DNA of 64,000 nt from CAYGDP01 sp964348665 (GCA_964348665.1 CAYGDP010000011.1:65072-129071); one strand, 5' to 3'; shown: positions 44,568-53,495, counted from the first letter of the stretch. The notes: generated by a model not told the origin, from the sequence alone. A program made the numbers and translations.

Positions 44568-46838
44568 CTATTTAACAGGCGAGTCTCCGATGGCGGACTG
44601 GTAGAAACGAAGGAGGTCGGTCGTCGTTTTGTCCTGCGATTTGGCTAACCCACCAGCGAGAGTTAATTTCTCTTTCAACGTGAGTTTGAGCGAGTCGAGA
44701 TAAACTTCCTGGCCGCCACCGACCACCTTGAGCCGCCCACGATCGTCCACGGCTATGACTTCGACAGGAAATCCGTAACGGTCGAAGGCTACTTTCGCGC
44801 CTTTGGCGGTAGCGCGTTGCAAGTGCCAAAGCAGTTGCGTGTCCCAGAAGGCGATTTCTTCCGGTGCAGGCCCGGTGACTTTCGAAGTTTTTTGTGACGC
44901 TTTGACGGCGAGAAGTAACTGGATGTTTTTTTCTTCCTCGGCCAGCGCGGCAAGTCTTTCGCGAGAGAGTCTCTTGTAAGGGGTTTCGGTGGCACTCTCC
45001 GCGAATTCGATTCGCAGTCGGTCGGCAAGTTGCGGCAGCAATTTCTCATGAATCGGTCCGCGCCGGGCGCGTGCGCGATCAATCTCCGCGACGAGCGCGT
45101 GGTATTTCGCGCCGAGGTCGAGGATAGCTTTGCTCTCGGGAGAATTGAGTTTAGCTGCCAACGCATTGTAAGCCGCATTACCAGCAACGAATGCTCCGAG
45201 TTTTTGCTGAAACTCACGCAGGCGCACCTGCGCGATGACTAGGTCGCCGGTGTCGACAATGCGCTCAATGTCGGCTAATGTTGTTGCGAAAATTTTCTGG
45301 TCGAAATACTTTGCCATTTGATCAGCCGCGGCACGGTCGGTCTCGCTCGCGAGTGAATTGCTGGCGGTTGTGCGAAGGAAGAAGATCGTCGAGGGATTGT
45401 ATTTGCGCTGCATGAACTCGACGTAGGCATCGCGAAGTTTCGGCGAGAGAACAAAATAGCTGACGCCTTCGATGTCGAGATGCTTGCCGTAGATGTACAG
45501 ATTGCCTTGCGGTGCGGCTAACGCGAGGGCGACAACCGCATTCATGATATTGGAGTAGCCCAGATAGCTATCGCCGCCGATGTTGCCGCGGCTCCCGATG
45601 TAGTCAGCATAGCCTCCGGGGTTATGGCTCAAACTGAAATACCAACGCCAGTGGTCCATGTATTTACGGTAGCCGCCACGATTAACCAAGTAGAGCGCCG
45701 GCGGGGCGGCAATCATACCGAGCGTGGCGCAGGCGTGGTTTTCGAGAGCCAGATTAGCGTGAGTGGAAAGCGAGTTGCTCAATTGCTCTGCCCATCGCGA
45801 TTCCTCGTCGGCAATTGCCAGTGACAGCACGGTATTGCCAGTACGTCCGGTAGACTGGCCGAGATCGCACGTGGTATGGTTGTAGCCGATCCACGCGACA
45901 TCACCCGAAGAACCGCCAGCCGTGTGCAAGTATTTGACGAGCCGTTTCCAATTATCATCGGGCACGTCCACGCCACATTTCTCTGCCATAGCCCAAAACC
46001 AACCAACTGCGCTTCCAACAACGGTTAGGCCATTGCCCCCATAGCACTCGCTTTTCCCGTGGAAAAAGAGACCCGATTCCGCTTGTGCCGAGGCCAAATG
46101 ATTCACGAGCGACTTGATTGCGGGTAATGCGCGCGAGTCTTTGGTGGCCCAATAGTATTCGCAGAGAAAAATACCCGAATAGGCATAGCCCCAATTCGAA
46201 CAGCCACCGCCGTCGAGAGAAGTTTTGTTCGCGTAGGCGGCGATCAAACCAGCGGCGTATTTTTCCACCTTCGCCATGTACCGAGAGTCTTTGCGACTAA
46301 GCAATGCCAGACCGCCAACCGCGCCGGTCACTCCACCCCAGCCCTCAATTCGATCCGCAACATACTTACAAGTTTCGTCATAGTACGCCTGCGATTTCGG
46401 ACAATTGAATGGGAACACCTTACTGAACGAGCCAATGACACGGAGTTGTACGACCACTTCGCGATCGCTGTTACCTTGTTTGAGCATTATTCGCAGTTTG
46501 CCATCGCGGCCCTCGGCCTCGTCAATGGCCTCGCCAAGCATTTCCAACGGCCCGTTTCCTGCGGCGGAAGTGTTTTCTGCTGCGGGACCAAAGTGCTTGC
46601 CAGCGACACCGCGAATGATATCACGCTCTTTTATGCTGGCACGGCGCGCGGGACTGTTTGGCAACAGTTCAACGATTTCAATCTGCGATATGCCAAGCGG
46701 AACTTTACCTTTACCACCAAGCGCGCCCAGCGGGAAGATGTCGTCGGAGGTACCTGCGAATACGGGAAGTTTCAACCCCGAAACTCCAAATCCTAATAAA
46801 ACCACAAACAACAAATTCAAAACGCTCTGTTTTGTCAT
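44568..46838 (-). CDS. Secreted PDZ plus helical-toroid protein (DUF6288-like)
   Basis: 756 residues from ATG 46838, which gives a signal peptide (MTKQSVLNLLFVVLLGFGVSG). A PDZ-like domain follows (residues about 45-130, LLPNSPARRASIKERDIIRGV). A long region of helix pairs with GG/GW motifs (WGGVTGAVGGLALLSRKDSRY, WIGYNHTTCDLGQSTGRTGNTVLSLAIA) resembles a prenyltransferase/squalene-cyclase-like alpha/alpha toroid. The final 250 residues are charged and helical. This layout matches proteins I know as DUF6288 in Verrucomicrobia and Planctomycetes. No catalytic motif is claimed. The gene is the last member of the run that starts with pseudopilin 51443. Confidence 0.65.
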   Translation of the reverse strand: MTKQSVLNLLFVVLLGFGVSGLKLPVFAGTSDDIFPLGALGGKGKVPLGISQIEIVELLPNSPARRASIKERDIIRGVAGKHFGPAAENTSAAGNGPLEMLGEAIDEAEGRDGKLRIMLKQGNSDREVVVQLRVIGSFSKVFPFNCPKSQAYYDETCKYVADRIEGWGGVTGAVGGLALLSRKDSRYMAKVEKYAAGLIAAYANKTSLDGGGCSNWGYAYSGIFLCEYYWATKDSRALPAIKSLVNHLASAQAESGLFFHGKSECYGGNGLTVVGSAVGWFWAMAEKCGVDVPDDNWKRLVKYLHTAGGSSGDVAWIGYNHTTCDLGQSTGRTGNTVLSLAIADEESRWAEQLSNSLSTHANLALENHACATLGMIAAPPALYLVNRGGYRKYMDHWRWYFSLSHNPGGYADYIGSRGNIGGDSYLGYSNIMNAVVALALAAPQGNLYIYGKHLDIEGVSYFVLSPKLRDAYVEFMQRKYNPSTIFFLRTTASNSLASETDRAAADQMAKYFDQKIFATTLADIERIVDTGDLVIAQVRLREFQQKLGAFVAGNAAYNALAAKLNSPESKAILDLGAKYHALVAEIDRARARRGPIHEKLLPQLADRLRIEFAESATETPYKRLSRERLAALAEEEKNIQLLLAVKASQKTSKVTGPAPEEIAFWDTQLLWHLQRATAKGAKVAFDRYGFPVEVIAVDDRGRLKVVGGGQEVYLDSLKLTLKEKLTLAGGLAKSQDKTTTDLLRFYQSAIGDSPVK

Positions 46839-46998
46839 ACTGATCCAGCGGTTGCGGGAGAAAAATCGCTTCCGCCGTTGTGCTGAGAACGGCAGGGATT
46901 CTTTGCTTCGCCCAGGATGAAAATGGGCACGTCGGGAGTTTGTTTTTTCCGTTCCTTGCACGTGAGGCAATCTTATCGACATGATTGGAAGTGGTAAA

Positions 46999-47130
46999 TC
47001 AGTTAATCGGTGCGAGTCGTTTCGGTTTGTCGAGGTCAAGAAGTTTCTGCGCGGATGTTTTGCCTCCTGTCGGTACCACCACAAGAACGAAGCTAAAACA
47101 CGCCAACCCGATAAGGTTTGTTTTTTTCAT
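46999..47130 (-). CDS. Small secreted peptide, 43 residues
   Basis: A short open frame with ATG at 47130 and TGA at 46999-47001. A Shine-Dalgarno-like GAGGA lies about 8 nt upstream. It begins with a Sec-type leader (MKKTNLIGLACFSFVLVVV) and ends in a short basic peptide (KLLDLDKPKRLAPIN). It stands in the gap between the endonuclease/phosphatase-fold gene and the PDZ/toroid gene, in the same direction as both. Coding is supported by the ribosome site, start and leader; conservation is untested. Confidence 0.5.
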   Translation of the reverse strand: MKKTNLIGLACFSFVLVVVPTGGKTSAQKLLDLDKPKRLAPIN

Positions 47131-47144
47131 TTTGAATTCCTCGT

Positions 47145-48674
47145 TCAATCTGCTACTTGAAACCGCGTCACCACCGCCGCGTGGTCAGATGGCCAAGTGT
47201 TGTTTTGGGTGGCCTTGGAGCCACTGTTGCCGACCGTTTTCCACGATCCAAGGGTGTTTTCAACACCAGTCGTGAAAACAAGCGACCCGACGGCACGGAG
47301 GCGACGTCCTTTATAATAGATGTAATCAATTCGATCCTGCGGCTCATCTCCCTTAAAAATAGTTGACCACGTAGTTCCTGGATCAAGAACGGGGTTAGGG
47401 TGCAGCTCACGAAACGAATCTTTTAGGCCAGCCCGCTCTAACGCCAGCGATATCGGGAAAAGAGCGGCACGCCCGTTGTGTTTGGCGCGAGCCGCGTCAG
47501 TCCAGTCGAGGTGTGAAACAGTGTTGAAGTCACCTAGAACCAAAAGCGGCGTATCGTCAGCGGAAGCAACCGCGGCGGCGAATTGTTTGAGAAATGTTTG
47601 GACTTCGGCAGGGCGGCGCGAAGCATTTTCCTCTATCAGAACGTCAACGTCGTTCGCCTTCGCCGTCTGCGCGACATAGGGCGCGTAATGTTGATAGTCT
47701 AGATGTACAACCGCGACGATAATATCGCGGCGCGGATTTTCGGAGAGATGGACACGATAACAATAGAACCCTTCGCTATCCTTTTCGGGCAGTCGTTCAA
47801 AGGGATAGCGACTCACTAATCCGTTATTGTCGGCAAACCAGCCTAACATGCCGGCCATCGCTTGGGGCGCATTGTACGGCTCTATTACACCAACGATGTC
47901 CACATCCGCCTCCACAATGGCGCGCGCGCCCTTGCTGTAGCCGTCATGCACGTTATTGAGACCGATCCAGACATTGAAGGCCATCACAGTGAGAGATTTG
48001 ACTTCCTCCTTACCGGGCGCGAAGAGATCGAAACTGATTTTCGATTGCGCACTGCGTCCCCCCAAATCTGTCGCCTGTACGACCATTGTTTGCTTTCCCG
48101 TTGCCCACGAGGGCGGTGCGCCGCTGAGCGCGCCATGTTCATCCACCGAAATCCAGTCGGGGCCGCTCACTTTGCTAAACGTCAGCGTATCGTCAGCATC
48201 CACATCGAACGCGTATGCAGCGAGTTTCGCCGTCATTGGACGGCCTGCGACAGCATGACGCAGGCGGATCTCGGAACGGAATTGTGGCGCAGCCGGTCCC
48301 GCTTTACCGAGGACGGTGAATTCGACCGGTGACGCGAGAGCGTCGTAGCCGTCATTGGCTAGCAAGCAGGCGACGTAACGGCCTGGCTTGAGATTCAGTG
48401 CTCTGAAGGTAACACTTCCCGCTTTCACGCCGCTGCAGTACAAATACGTCAGTGATACTCCGCGAGACTTGCCCTCGACGGGTGCGTTGCCAGGAACGGT
48501 GTAAAGTCCGATCCAATCCTTCGCCCCGCCCGGTGTGCCCGACCATGTCGCCACGATTTCGTCGCTCTGCGAAAAACGCGTTTTATTCAGGCCAAACGTC
48601 TGCGCACGCGCGCTCGCGACGTATACGAGGAATACCAGAGCGAGTCGGATAAGCAAAAAAGATTGACGATTCAT
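47145..48674 (-). CDS. Secreted endonuclease/exonuclease/phosphatase-fold protein
   Basis: 509 residues with a signal peptide (LLIRLALVFLVYVASARA). Residues 25-215 form one or two beta-sandwich/Ig-like modules (FSQSDEIVATWSGTPGGAKDWIGLY; DVDADDTLTFSKVSGPDWISVDEHGALSG). The C-terminal 280 residues are an EEP domain with LTVMAFNVW at the start, LGDFNTVSHLDW near residue 380, RIDYIYYKG, and the final WPSDHAAVVTRF. The metal-binding Asn/Asp/His residues are in place, so it is probably an active phosphodiesterase or nuclease outside the cell. The substrate is open (nucleic acid, lipid or sugar phosphate). Confidence 0.8.
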   Translation of the reverse strand: MNRQSFLLIRLALVFLVYVASARAQTFGLNKTRFSQSDEIVATWSGTPGGAKDWIGLYTVPGNAPVEGKSRGVSLTYLYCSGVKAGSVTFRALNLKPGRYVACLLANDGYDALASPVEFTVLGKAGPAAPQFRSEIRLRHAVAGRPMTAKLAAYAFDVDADDTLTFSKVSGPDWISVDEHGALSGAPPSWATGKQTMVVQATDLGGRSAQSKISFDLFAPGKEEVKSLTVMAFNVWIGLNNVHDGYSKGARAIVEADVDIVGVIEPYNAPQAMAGMLGWFADNNGLVSRYPFERLPEKDSEGFYCYRVHLSENPRRDIIVAVVHLDYQHYAPYVAQTAKANDVDVLIEENASRRPAEVQTFLKQFAAAVASADDTPLLVLGDFNTVSHLDWTDAARAKHNGRAALFPISLALERAGLKDSFRELHPNPVLDPGTTWSTIFKGDEPQDRIDYIYYKGRRLRAVGSLVFTTGVENTLGSWKTVGNSGSKATQNNTWPSDHAAVVTRFQVAD

Positions 48675-48687
48675 TGGCGTGCTAGTT

Positions 48688-50037
48688 CTACTGCTTTTGA
48701 GGTTTGCTAAGATAAACCCAGACCCAGCCGTGATCTACTGATTCGTTGGTTTCATATTTATCCAATTCACAGTAGAGTTCCTTAATTTCTTCCTCGATCT
48801 TGTAGCGTTTGCTCGGCGGCTTGTCTATCTTAGCTTGGAATTTTTCTCCTTGCTCTTCAAGTTGCTCCATCTCTTTCTCGACGGTCGCCAACCGTTTTTC
48901 GATTTTGTCCCTCGCCGCCTCTTGTTCAGCGCTTAACTTGCGATTTTTTTTGGATTGACTGGTGTAATCACCCAGCAGAATGTCCATGCGCCTGTCCAGA
49001 TTATAGTCGGCCACGAAGACTTTAACGCGGCCTCCGTGCCAGCGCGGCGTTGTACCTTCGGGTTCCTCTTCCTCTTTTAGCTCAGCGCCCGGAATCAAAA
49101 CTTTCCCGCCTGCGAACTTCGGCGCGTTATCCTCGCCGACGTTGCGATACCATGTCACCGATCCATTTTCCCCTCCGCAAACCAGATCGCGTTTGCCATC
49201 GCTGTCCCAGTCCCCGTAATGAATCGAGGTGCAATCCAAATTCACCGTTTGACGCGCTCCGTCCGAGTAATAATCTCCGTGATCCTCGCCAATCACCTCA
49301 CCTTTGATGGTCTTAATGGGCAGATGCTTGCTCGAAAACCGGGGGCCGGTTTTGCTCCCGACATTCTTCACCCACCATGTCCCCTCCATACGCGAACCAA
49401 TCCATAAATCCAGAAGACCGTCGCCATCCATATCTGCCGCCAAAACATTGACCGCACTGGCAGGCTTGATCACTTTCCCATTTTCATCACGAATGGTTTT
49501 TGGCGAAGTAAATTGACCTTTGCCTAACCCCTTGAAGAAGTAGATGTCACCCGGATAACCGCCGGCAAGCATATCCGTCACCCCGTCACCATCGAGATCC
49601 CCGAACCAGGGATCAAACGTCCCGCATCAAGTATTCGGCACAGCGGCGGGATTATCTCCCGCTTTGAGATATTCGAATTTATCATAGCGGGGCTTTTGTT
49701 CCGTGCCGACGTTGCGATAGACCCGCACGCGAGCCTGACACCACTCGCCGCGTTTCCCTTCGCTTACCTCTCCTGTGTATTCCTCCACGCCGAATTCACC
49801 AACCAGCAGCGCGCGCTTACCCTCACTGTAAAGATCAATCAGACACGGTGCCGCATGCCCCGTAGCATCTCCTACATCAATAAACTTGTCGCCGACCTTG
49901 AGCCGAACCGGCTGCTCAAAACCATCGGCGGTTTTTGGGTTATTGATCTCCGGTCGCTTCCGTTCCGCACTATGTCCCTCCAAACAAATAGAAAAAATAG
50001 CGATCCATATAGCCACCTTAGAATAATTAGATTTCAT
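48688..50037 (-). CDS. Secreted FG-GAP/VCBS repeat protein with one in-frame TGA, candidate selenoprotein
   Basis: ATG 50037 (GGA 6 nt upstream) opens a signal peptide and a frame of 449 codons to 48688, interrupted by one TGA at codon 137 (49627-49629). The frame is the same on both sides. Readthrough gives ...AAVPNT-TGA-CGTFDPWFGDLDGDGVTD, an unbroken FG-GAP loop. More repeats follow (DMDGDGLLDLWIG, DWDSDGKRDLVCGG, DYNLDRRMDILLGD) and then a coiled coil of about 70 residues. The stop is directly followed by a Cys codon; related PVC proteins, as I recall them, have Cys-Cys here. The downstream hairpin 49596-49614 has the geometry of a bacterial SECIS element. Alternatives are a nonsense mutation or an assembly error. 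If TGA is a real stop, the product would be a 136-residue fragment plus an orphan downstream frame. Confidence 0.65.
49596..49629 (-). promoter_or_regulatory. Candidate bacterial SECIS element with its UGA
   Basis: On the minus strand the TGA (49629-49627) is followed by 12 nt and then a perfect 6-bp stem, GATCCC (49614-49609) with GGGATC (49601-49596). The 7-nt loop is TGGTTCG; a U-G pair can extend the stem and leave the loop GGTTC. From TGA to the loop there are 18 nt. Published criteria for bSECIS elements are a loop 16-37 nt downstream, a stem of at least 4 bp and a G in the first two loop positions; all are met. The hairpin could still be a chance product of codons for D-P-W-F-G-D. Confidence 0.45.
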
Positions 50038-50065
50038 GGTCATTCCATTTATGATCTCAAGCAAA

Positions 50066-50587
50066 TTATTGTCCCTGCGGCATGGCGGGCTGCCAGTTGC
50101 GCGGGTCGGTGTTGCCGCATTTGGGGCAGCGATCGGTATGCGGCACTCGTAAGGCATCCTTGAACGGAATCCACTCTTGCGTCCCGACGTATTTAAGAAG
50201 CCGTACTTCGTTCAATTGTTGCCATTCTTCGTCTTTCAATTCCTCGCCGCGCAGGTGTGCCGTCCATTTTTTCTCCCAGTTGGCCTTTTCGCCATCTTTG
50301 TATTTCACATAGGAGATCGGGAAAACCGTGCCGCAAACCTTACAGCCGGTATAATTAGCCAAATATGCAGTTTCCGCCTTGCATTTGTCACAAGGCAGTG
50401 ACGGAAGCTTGTCCTGGGACACGCGGAAGCGATGCTGACAAGTCTCGCACTCCACGACCATCGTGTTCGCCGGCGGTGTCCCCGGCGTTGTCGAAGTTTG
50501 AGTCCGGCCTCCGCGAAGGAATTGAACACCCCAGATCGTCAGCGCGACGACGACTAATCCGATTAGTATGACGGCTTTTCGAGACAT
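50066..50587 (-). CDS. Membrane-anchored zinc-ribbon protein B (paired with pseudopilin 50607)
   Basis: 173 residues from ATG 50587, 19 nt after the pseudopilin stop. An N-terminal membrane helix (AVILIGLVVVALTIWGVQFL) and a Thr/Pro linker precede four CxxC pairs: CETC, CDKC, CKVC and CPKCGNT. A charged helix (DGEKANWEKKWTAHLRGEELKDEEW) separates the first three from the last, as in protein A at 42994. The two proteins are paralogues with the same cysteine spacing pattern and the same end motif. A structural or regulatory metal-binding role near the pseudopilin is likely; no enzyme motif is present. Confidence 0.7.
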   Translation of the reverse strand: MSRKAVILIGLVVVALTIWGVQFLRGGRTQTSTTPGTPPANTMVVECETCQHRFRVSQDKLPSLPCDKCKAETAYLANYTGCKVCGTVFPISYVKYKDGEKANWEKKWTAHLRGEELKDEEWQQLNEVRLLKYVGTQEWIPFKDALRVPHTDRCPKCGNTDPRNWQPAMPQGQ

Positions 50588-50606
50588 GGGTGAAAACCAC
50601 TGGAAA

Positions 50607-51443
50607 TCAATACCAATCGTGACTGGGATCGGGTGCATTAGCGTTCGTTGCCCATGCCGTCGGTGTGCCGCAGGAGCCATGACCGGCCACGCCTTTGTCA
50701 CGGATTAAAAATCGCGCACTGCCATCGGCAAAAACAACGTGGGCTTTGCGGTGAAGCGTCTGCGTTTCATTGACCCAATGACGCTGGTTGATTTTCGATG
50801 TGCAAGGAGTGCTATTGTACCACATCTGCCCTTCCATCAGGGCGATCTTTCGCGCGGGCGCAACAAGTTGAGAGCGGCGAAATCCTTTCAACCTCGAACC
50901 GTCCCAGCAATAAATACTGCCGATGTCCGGCGATTCATTCCCTCCCCAGGTTCCGTCGCAACCGCCGTAACGAGGAATTTCGTAACTCGTGCCATACGCA
51001 ATCCATTGGGAAGGCGCCACCACACCCCACACTCCCCAGTCAATCCCGATGTCGCTGGGACACTGGTAAACTTTTGGCTTTGCAGTTCCGCTTCCGGTCT
51101 GAATCATGTATCGGTTCAGCGGCCGTTCGTCAAAGGGTCGCGAGCCACCACCATCGCTGCAGTTGGTTGTCGGCGCCGCGATTCCTTGCTGCCCACCGTA
51201 CCCGAACTCAGTGCAACTATACGATCCATAGACAGGTGAGAAACTGGGGTATCCGTTGTAATCCTGTTCGTAGAGGTTCAGCATCACGCCGATTTGCCGC
51301 ATGTTGCTAAGACAGGCGACCGCTTTGGCGCGTTCGCGCACCTGCCGTAACGCTGGCAAGAGCAGACCCGCCAAAATCATGATGATCGTCACCACGATCA
51401 ACAGCTCAATGAGCGAAAACGCCAATGTCCGTTTGGTTTTCAT
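50607..51443 (-). CDS. Pseudopilin-like protein, paired with zinc-ribbon protein B
   Basis: 278 residues with the motif A|FSLIELLIVVTIIMILAGLLLPALRQVRERA, Ala at -1 and Glu at +5. The globular part has about nine Cys residues, DERPLNRYMIQ, and near the end HRKAHVVFADGSARFLIRDKG, the H...DG signature. It is a close paralogue of 43510-44379 and both are followed by zinc-ribbon genes. It is the first gene of a run continuing through the FG-GAP, EEP and PDZ/toroid genes; the shared 59-nt element lies 115-173 nt upstream of its start. Confidence 0.88.
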   Translation of the reverse strand: MKTKRTLAFSLIELLIVVTIIMILAGLLLPALRQVRERAKAVACLSNMRQIGVMLNLYEQDYNGYPSFSPVYGSYSCTEFGYGGQQGIAAPTTNCSDGGGSRPFDERPLNRYMIQTGSGTAKPKVYQCPSDIGIDWGVWGVVAPSQWIAYGTSYEIPRYGGCDGTWGGNESPDIGSIYCWDGSRLKGFRRSQLVAPARKIALMEGQMWYNSTPCTSKINQRHWVNETQTLHRKAHVVFADGSARFLIRDKGVAGHGSCGTPTAWATNANAPDPSHDWY

Positions 51444-51557
51444 GGATCACTCCTGCAATCGTGTAATAATAATAACGACCGTCGCGCGGCCAGCGCAGTT
51501 CTCTTGACGGAGGTGCCCAAGCGCCGACCGCGCGATTATCCGGTCGCGCGCAATCTG

Positions 51558-51616
51558 TCACGAAACTGAATTCTTGTATTTAGCTAAAATCTATGAAAAA
51601 GTTAGCAATTCCATCA
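51558..51616 (-). promoter_or_regulatory. Shared 59-nt upstream element, copy 1 (candidate AraC operator or promoter)
   Basis: Identical to 56142-56200 at 46 of 59 positions with no gap. Two cores are fully conserved: AATTCTTGTATTTAGC (51569-51584) and TTAGCAATTC (51602-51611). The TTAGC parts of the cores repeat directly, 22 bp apart, which is close to the two-turn spacing of AraC-type half-sites. It lies 115 nt upstream of the pseudopilin 50607-51443 in the divergent-free gap between two operons. Confidence 0.5.
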
Positions 51617-51672
51617 AAGCTGTTTCTTAGCAACCAGTTGATTTTTCCGTCTTTAAAAGCGGCGCAGAACCG

Positions 51673-52488
51673 CTACGGCGGATTACCACCTTGCAGACGG
51701 GGGACGTCCTTGGGTTGTTGCGCATTTTCAATCGTTTTGGAGTTGAGAATTTGGTAGGTGGTTTCGAAGCGGGCGCGCGCCTCCCTAGGTGCCTCACCCG
51801 AACTGGAACCTTTCGCCAGGGCGGTATGAATGCAGCCCGCACGAATCAATTCTGTCAGCTCACGAATGCGCGAAGTATCGGTAGTAACTACAAAAACAGG
51901 CTTGAGGACTGTGCCGGAACGAGCGAAGAACGGAGCGAACGCCTGTAAATTGCGATAGTCGTAGGGTAATCCGATGAGGGTAACAACAACATCAGGAGTA
52001 TGCTGGGCAATGGCAGCATCGACCGCGGCGGCGGTAAAGCCACTACCCATTTCACCAGTGGAGCGATCCTCCGAGGAAGGGGGGCGCCATTCGGCGCAAA
52101 AAGTGATTTTCCCGCCAGTCCCGCGCCGGATGGATTCGACAACAATATCTTCATCTGAATAAGGCACAGGGCTGCGCACAAGCAGGACACGTTGGTTGGA
52201 AAAGTGTTCGACGAGATAGAGGCCAAAGCCTTGCATGACCAGTTGGCGATCAGTGAGACGTTGATGTTCGCGCTCCGCATGCCCCTCGGCAGTGGGATCG
52301 CGCCAGAGCAAGCGGATGGAGTCAGCAATCAGGACAATCGCCAGCACGGCAGCGCAGGCAAACGCGATGAGAACGCCTTGCTTGTTACCGGCACGGTGGA
52401 GCTTGACGCCGTAAAGCATGCCAACTAGCAACGCGATGACGGCTAGCCAAAAGAATGTCGCATTAACGATTGAGCCGACAAAGTTCAT
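51673..52488 (-). CDS. Membrane protein of unknown function in the pseudopilin locus
   Basis: 271 residues with two N-terminal membrane helices (about 10-28 and 38-58), then about 210 soluble residues. The soluble part alternates strands and helices (RVLLVRSPVPYSDEDIVVESIRRG, DVVVTLIGLPYDYRNLQAFAPFF, KPVFVVTTDTSRIRELTELIRAG) and has the look of a Rossmann-like or periplasmic-binding-like fold. No family recognised. It is the last gene of the six-gene run beginning at 56068 and follows the pseudopilin/LamG gene by 49 nt. Confidence 0.6.
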   Translation of the reverse strand: MNFVGSIVNATFFWLAVIALLVGMLYGVKLHRAGNKQGVLIAFACAAVLAIVLIADSIRLLWRDPTAEGHAEREHQRLTDRQLVMQGFGLYLVEHFSNQRVLLVRSPVPYSDEDIVVESIRRGTGGKITFCAEWRPPSSEDRSTGEMGSGFTAAAVDAAIAQHTPDVVVTLIGLPYDYRNLQAFAPFFARSGTVLKPVFVVTTDTSRIRELTELIRAGCIHTALAKGSSSGEAPREARARFETTYQILNSKTIENAQQPKDVPRLQGGNPP

Positions 52489-52537
52489 TGCTAGTTCTTG
52501 AATCGAGTACCCGTCGAGAATCGGTCAACTCGCAGTT

Positions 52538-53491
52538 TCATGGCCGCCCCATTTTGTAGTTATCTTCGATTTCACGGGGAGGAAGTTCGCGAGCCCAGAC
52601 AGCAACGAAATCCTGGTAGCCGAGAAAACGCCAAGCCCAATCGGGATTAATGCCCATGTCCATTTGACTCCAGTTGTTCGGTTTATAGGTTTGTGAAGTC
52701 GGCCCCGCAACAAGTTTACCATTGATGTAGAGGCGTTTGTCGCCGGTGTATATTCCATTTACATCGGGTCCGCTTGTGCTCTTGAAGGTGACGGCGACTT
52801 GTGTCCATTCGTTGAGGGTAACCGATGGCCCATTGACAACTTGCCACGCGCTTCCATTACCCGTCCAATATTCCCAGTTCGATGGTCCGACATAAATAAG
52901 CCACCCCGATACATCTGACCATCGGTCGCTTACCACAGCACCATAGGATTCTGCCCGACCGGTTGGTTTGCACCAGGAAATCACGGTAAACTCATCGGGA
53001 CCTTGCACGCCACGTGCAAATGTCCACGAATTTTCTGTTCCCGTTCGCAGCCAACTGGCGCCGTCATACCAACCTGCGTCCTGTCCCCACCGACCGCCAC
53101 CCCGCGCCACTTTGTTGGTGCTCCAACTGGCCTGTGCGCCATCGCCGCCGGCGAAACCATCCAGATTCGATGCGTCGTGAGTGAGGCGGTTTCTGGGTTG
53201 ATAACCAACCGCCAAATTTCGTACGTAGTTGGGATACAAACCGCCTTTCGAGTCCCAATCACGGACAGAGTCAAAAAGGTACATTGCGGCCAGCGTCGTA
53301 TCGGCGCGCAAACTCACAGCGTAGGCTTGCCAACGTGCTGCGAGCGCCTTTCGCTTGGCATTGGCTACAGAAGGGACCATGATCCTTGCAAGAATCATGA
53401 TAATGGCGATTACCACAAGGAGTTCGACCAACGTGAATGCTGCCCGTTGTTTTGTTTTCATTGATGAAATCGGTTCTGGCATTTTCTTCAT
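52538..53491 (-). CDS. Pseudopilin-like protein fused to a LamG/concanavalin-like domain
   Basis: 317 residues from ATG 53491, 4 nt after the upstream stop; ATG 53461 is an alternative that shortens the leader by 10 residues. Motif A|FTLVELLVVIAIIMILARIMVPSV, Ala at -1 and Glu at +5. Residues about 140-315 form a LamG-type jelly roll (FTVISWCKPTGRAESYGAVVSD, WTQVAVTFKSTSG, KRLYINGKLVAG), a domain that usually binds glycans or proteins. It lacks the H...DG end of the other pseudopilins here. The fused domain suggests that this minor pseudopilin displays a ligand-binding tip. Confidence 0.82.
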   Translation of the reverse strand: MKKMPEPISSMKTKQRAAFTLVELLVVIAIIMILARIMVPSVANAKRKALAARWQAYAVSLRADTTLAAMYLFDSVRDWDSKGGLYPNYVRNLAVGYQPRNRLTHDASNLDGFAGGDGAQASWSTNKVARGGGRWGQDAGWYDGASWLRTGTENSWTFARGVQGPDEFTVISWCKPTGRAESYGAVVSDRWSDVSGWLIYVGPSNWEYWTGNGSAWQVVNGPSVTLNEWTQVAVTFKSTSGPDVNGIYTGDKRLYINGKLVAGPTSQTYKPNNWSQMDMGINPDWAWRFLGYQDFVAVWARELPPREIEDNYKMGRP

Positions 53492-53495
53492 GATA

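Noticed and set aside
48688..49581. A separate 297-residue gene starting with ATG after the TGA at 49627
   Set aside because: It would start inside an FG-GAP loop, without signal peptide or ribosome site, and is in the same frame as the upstream part.
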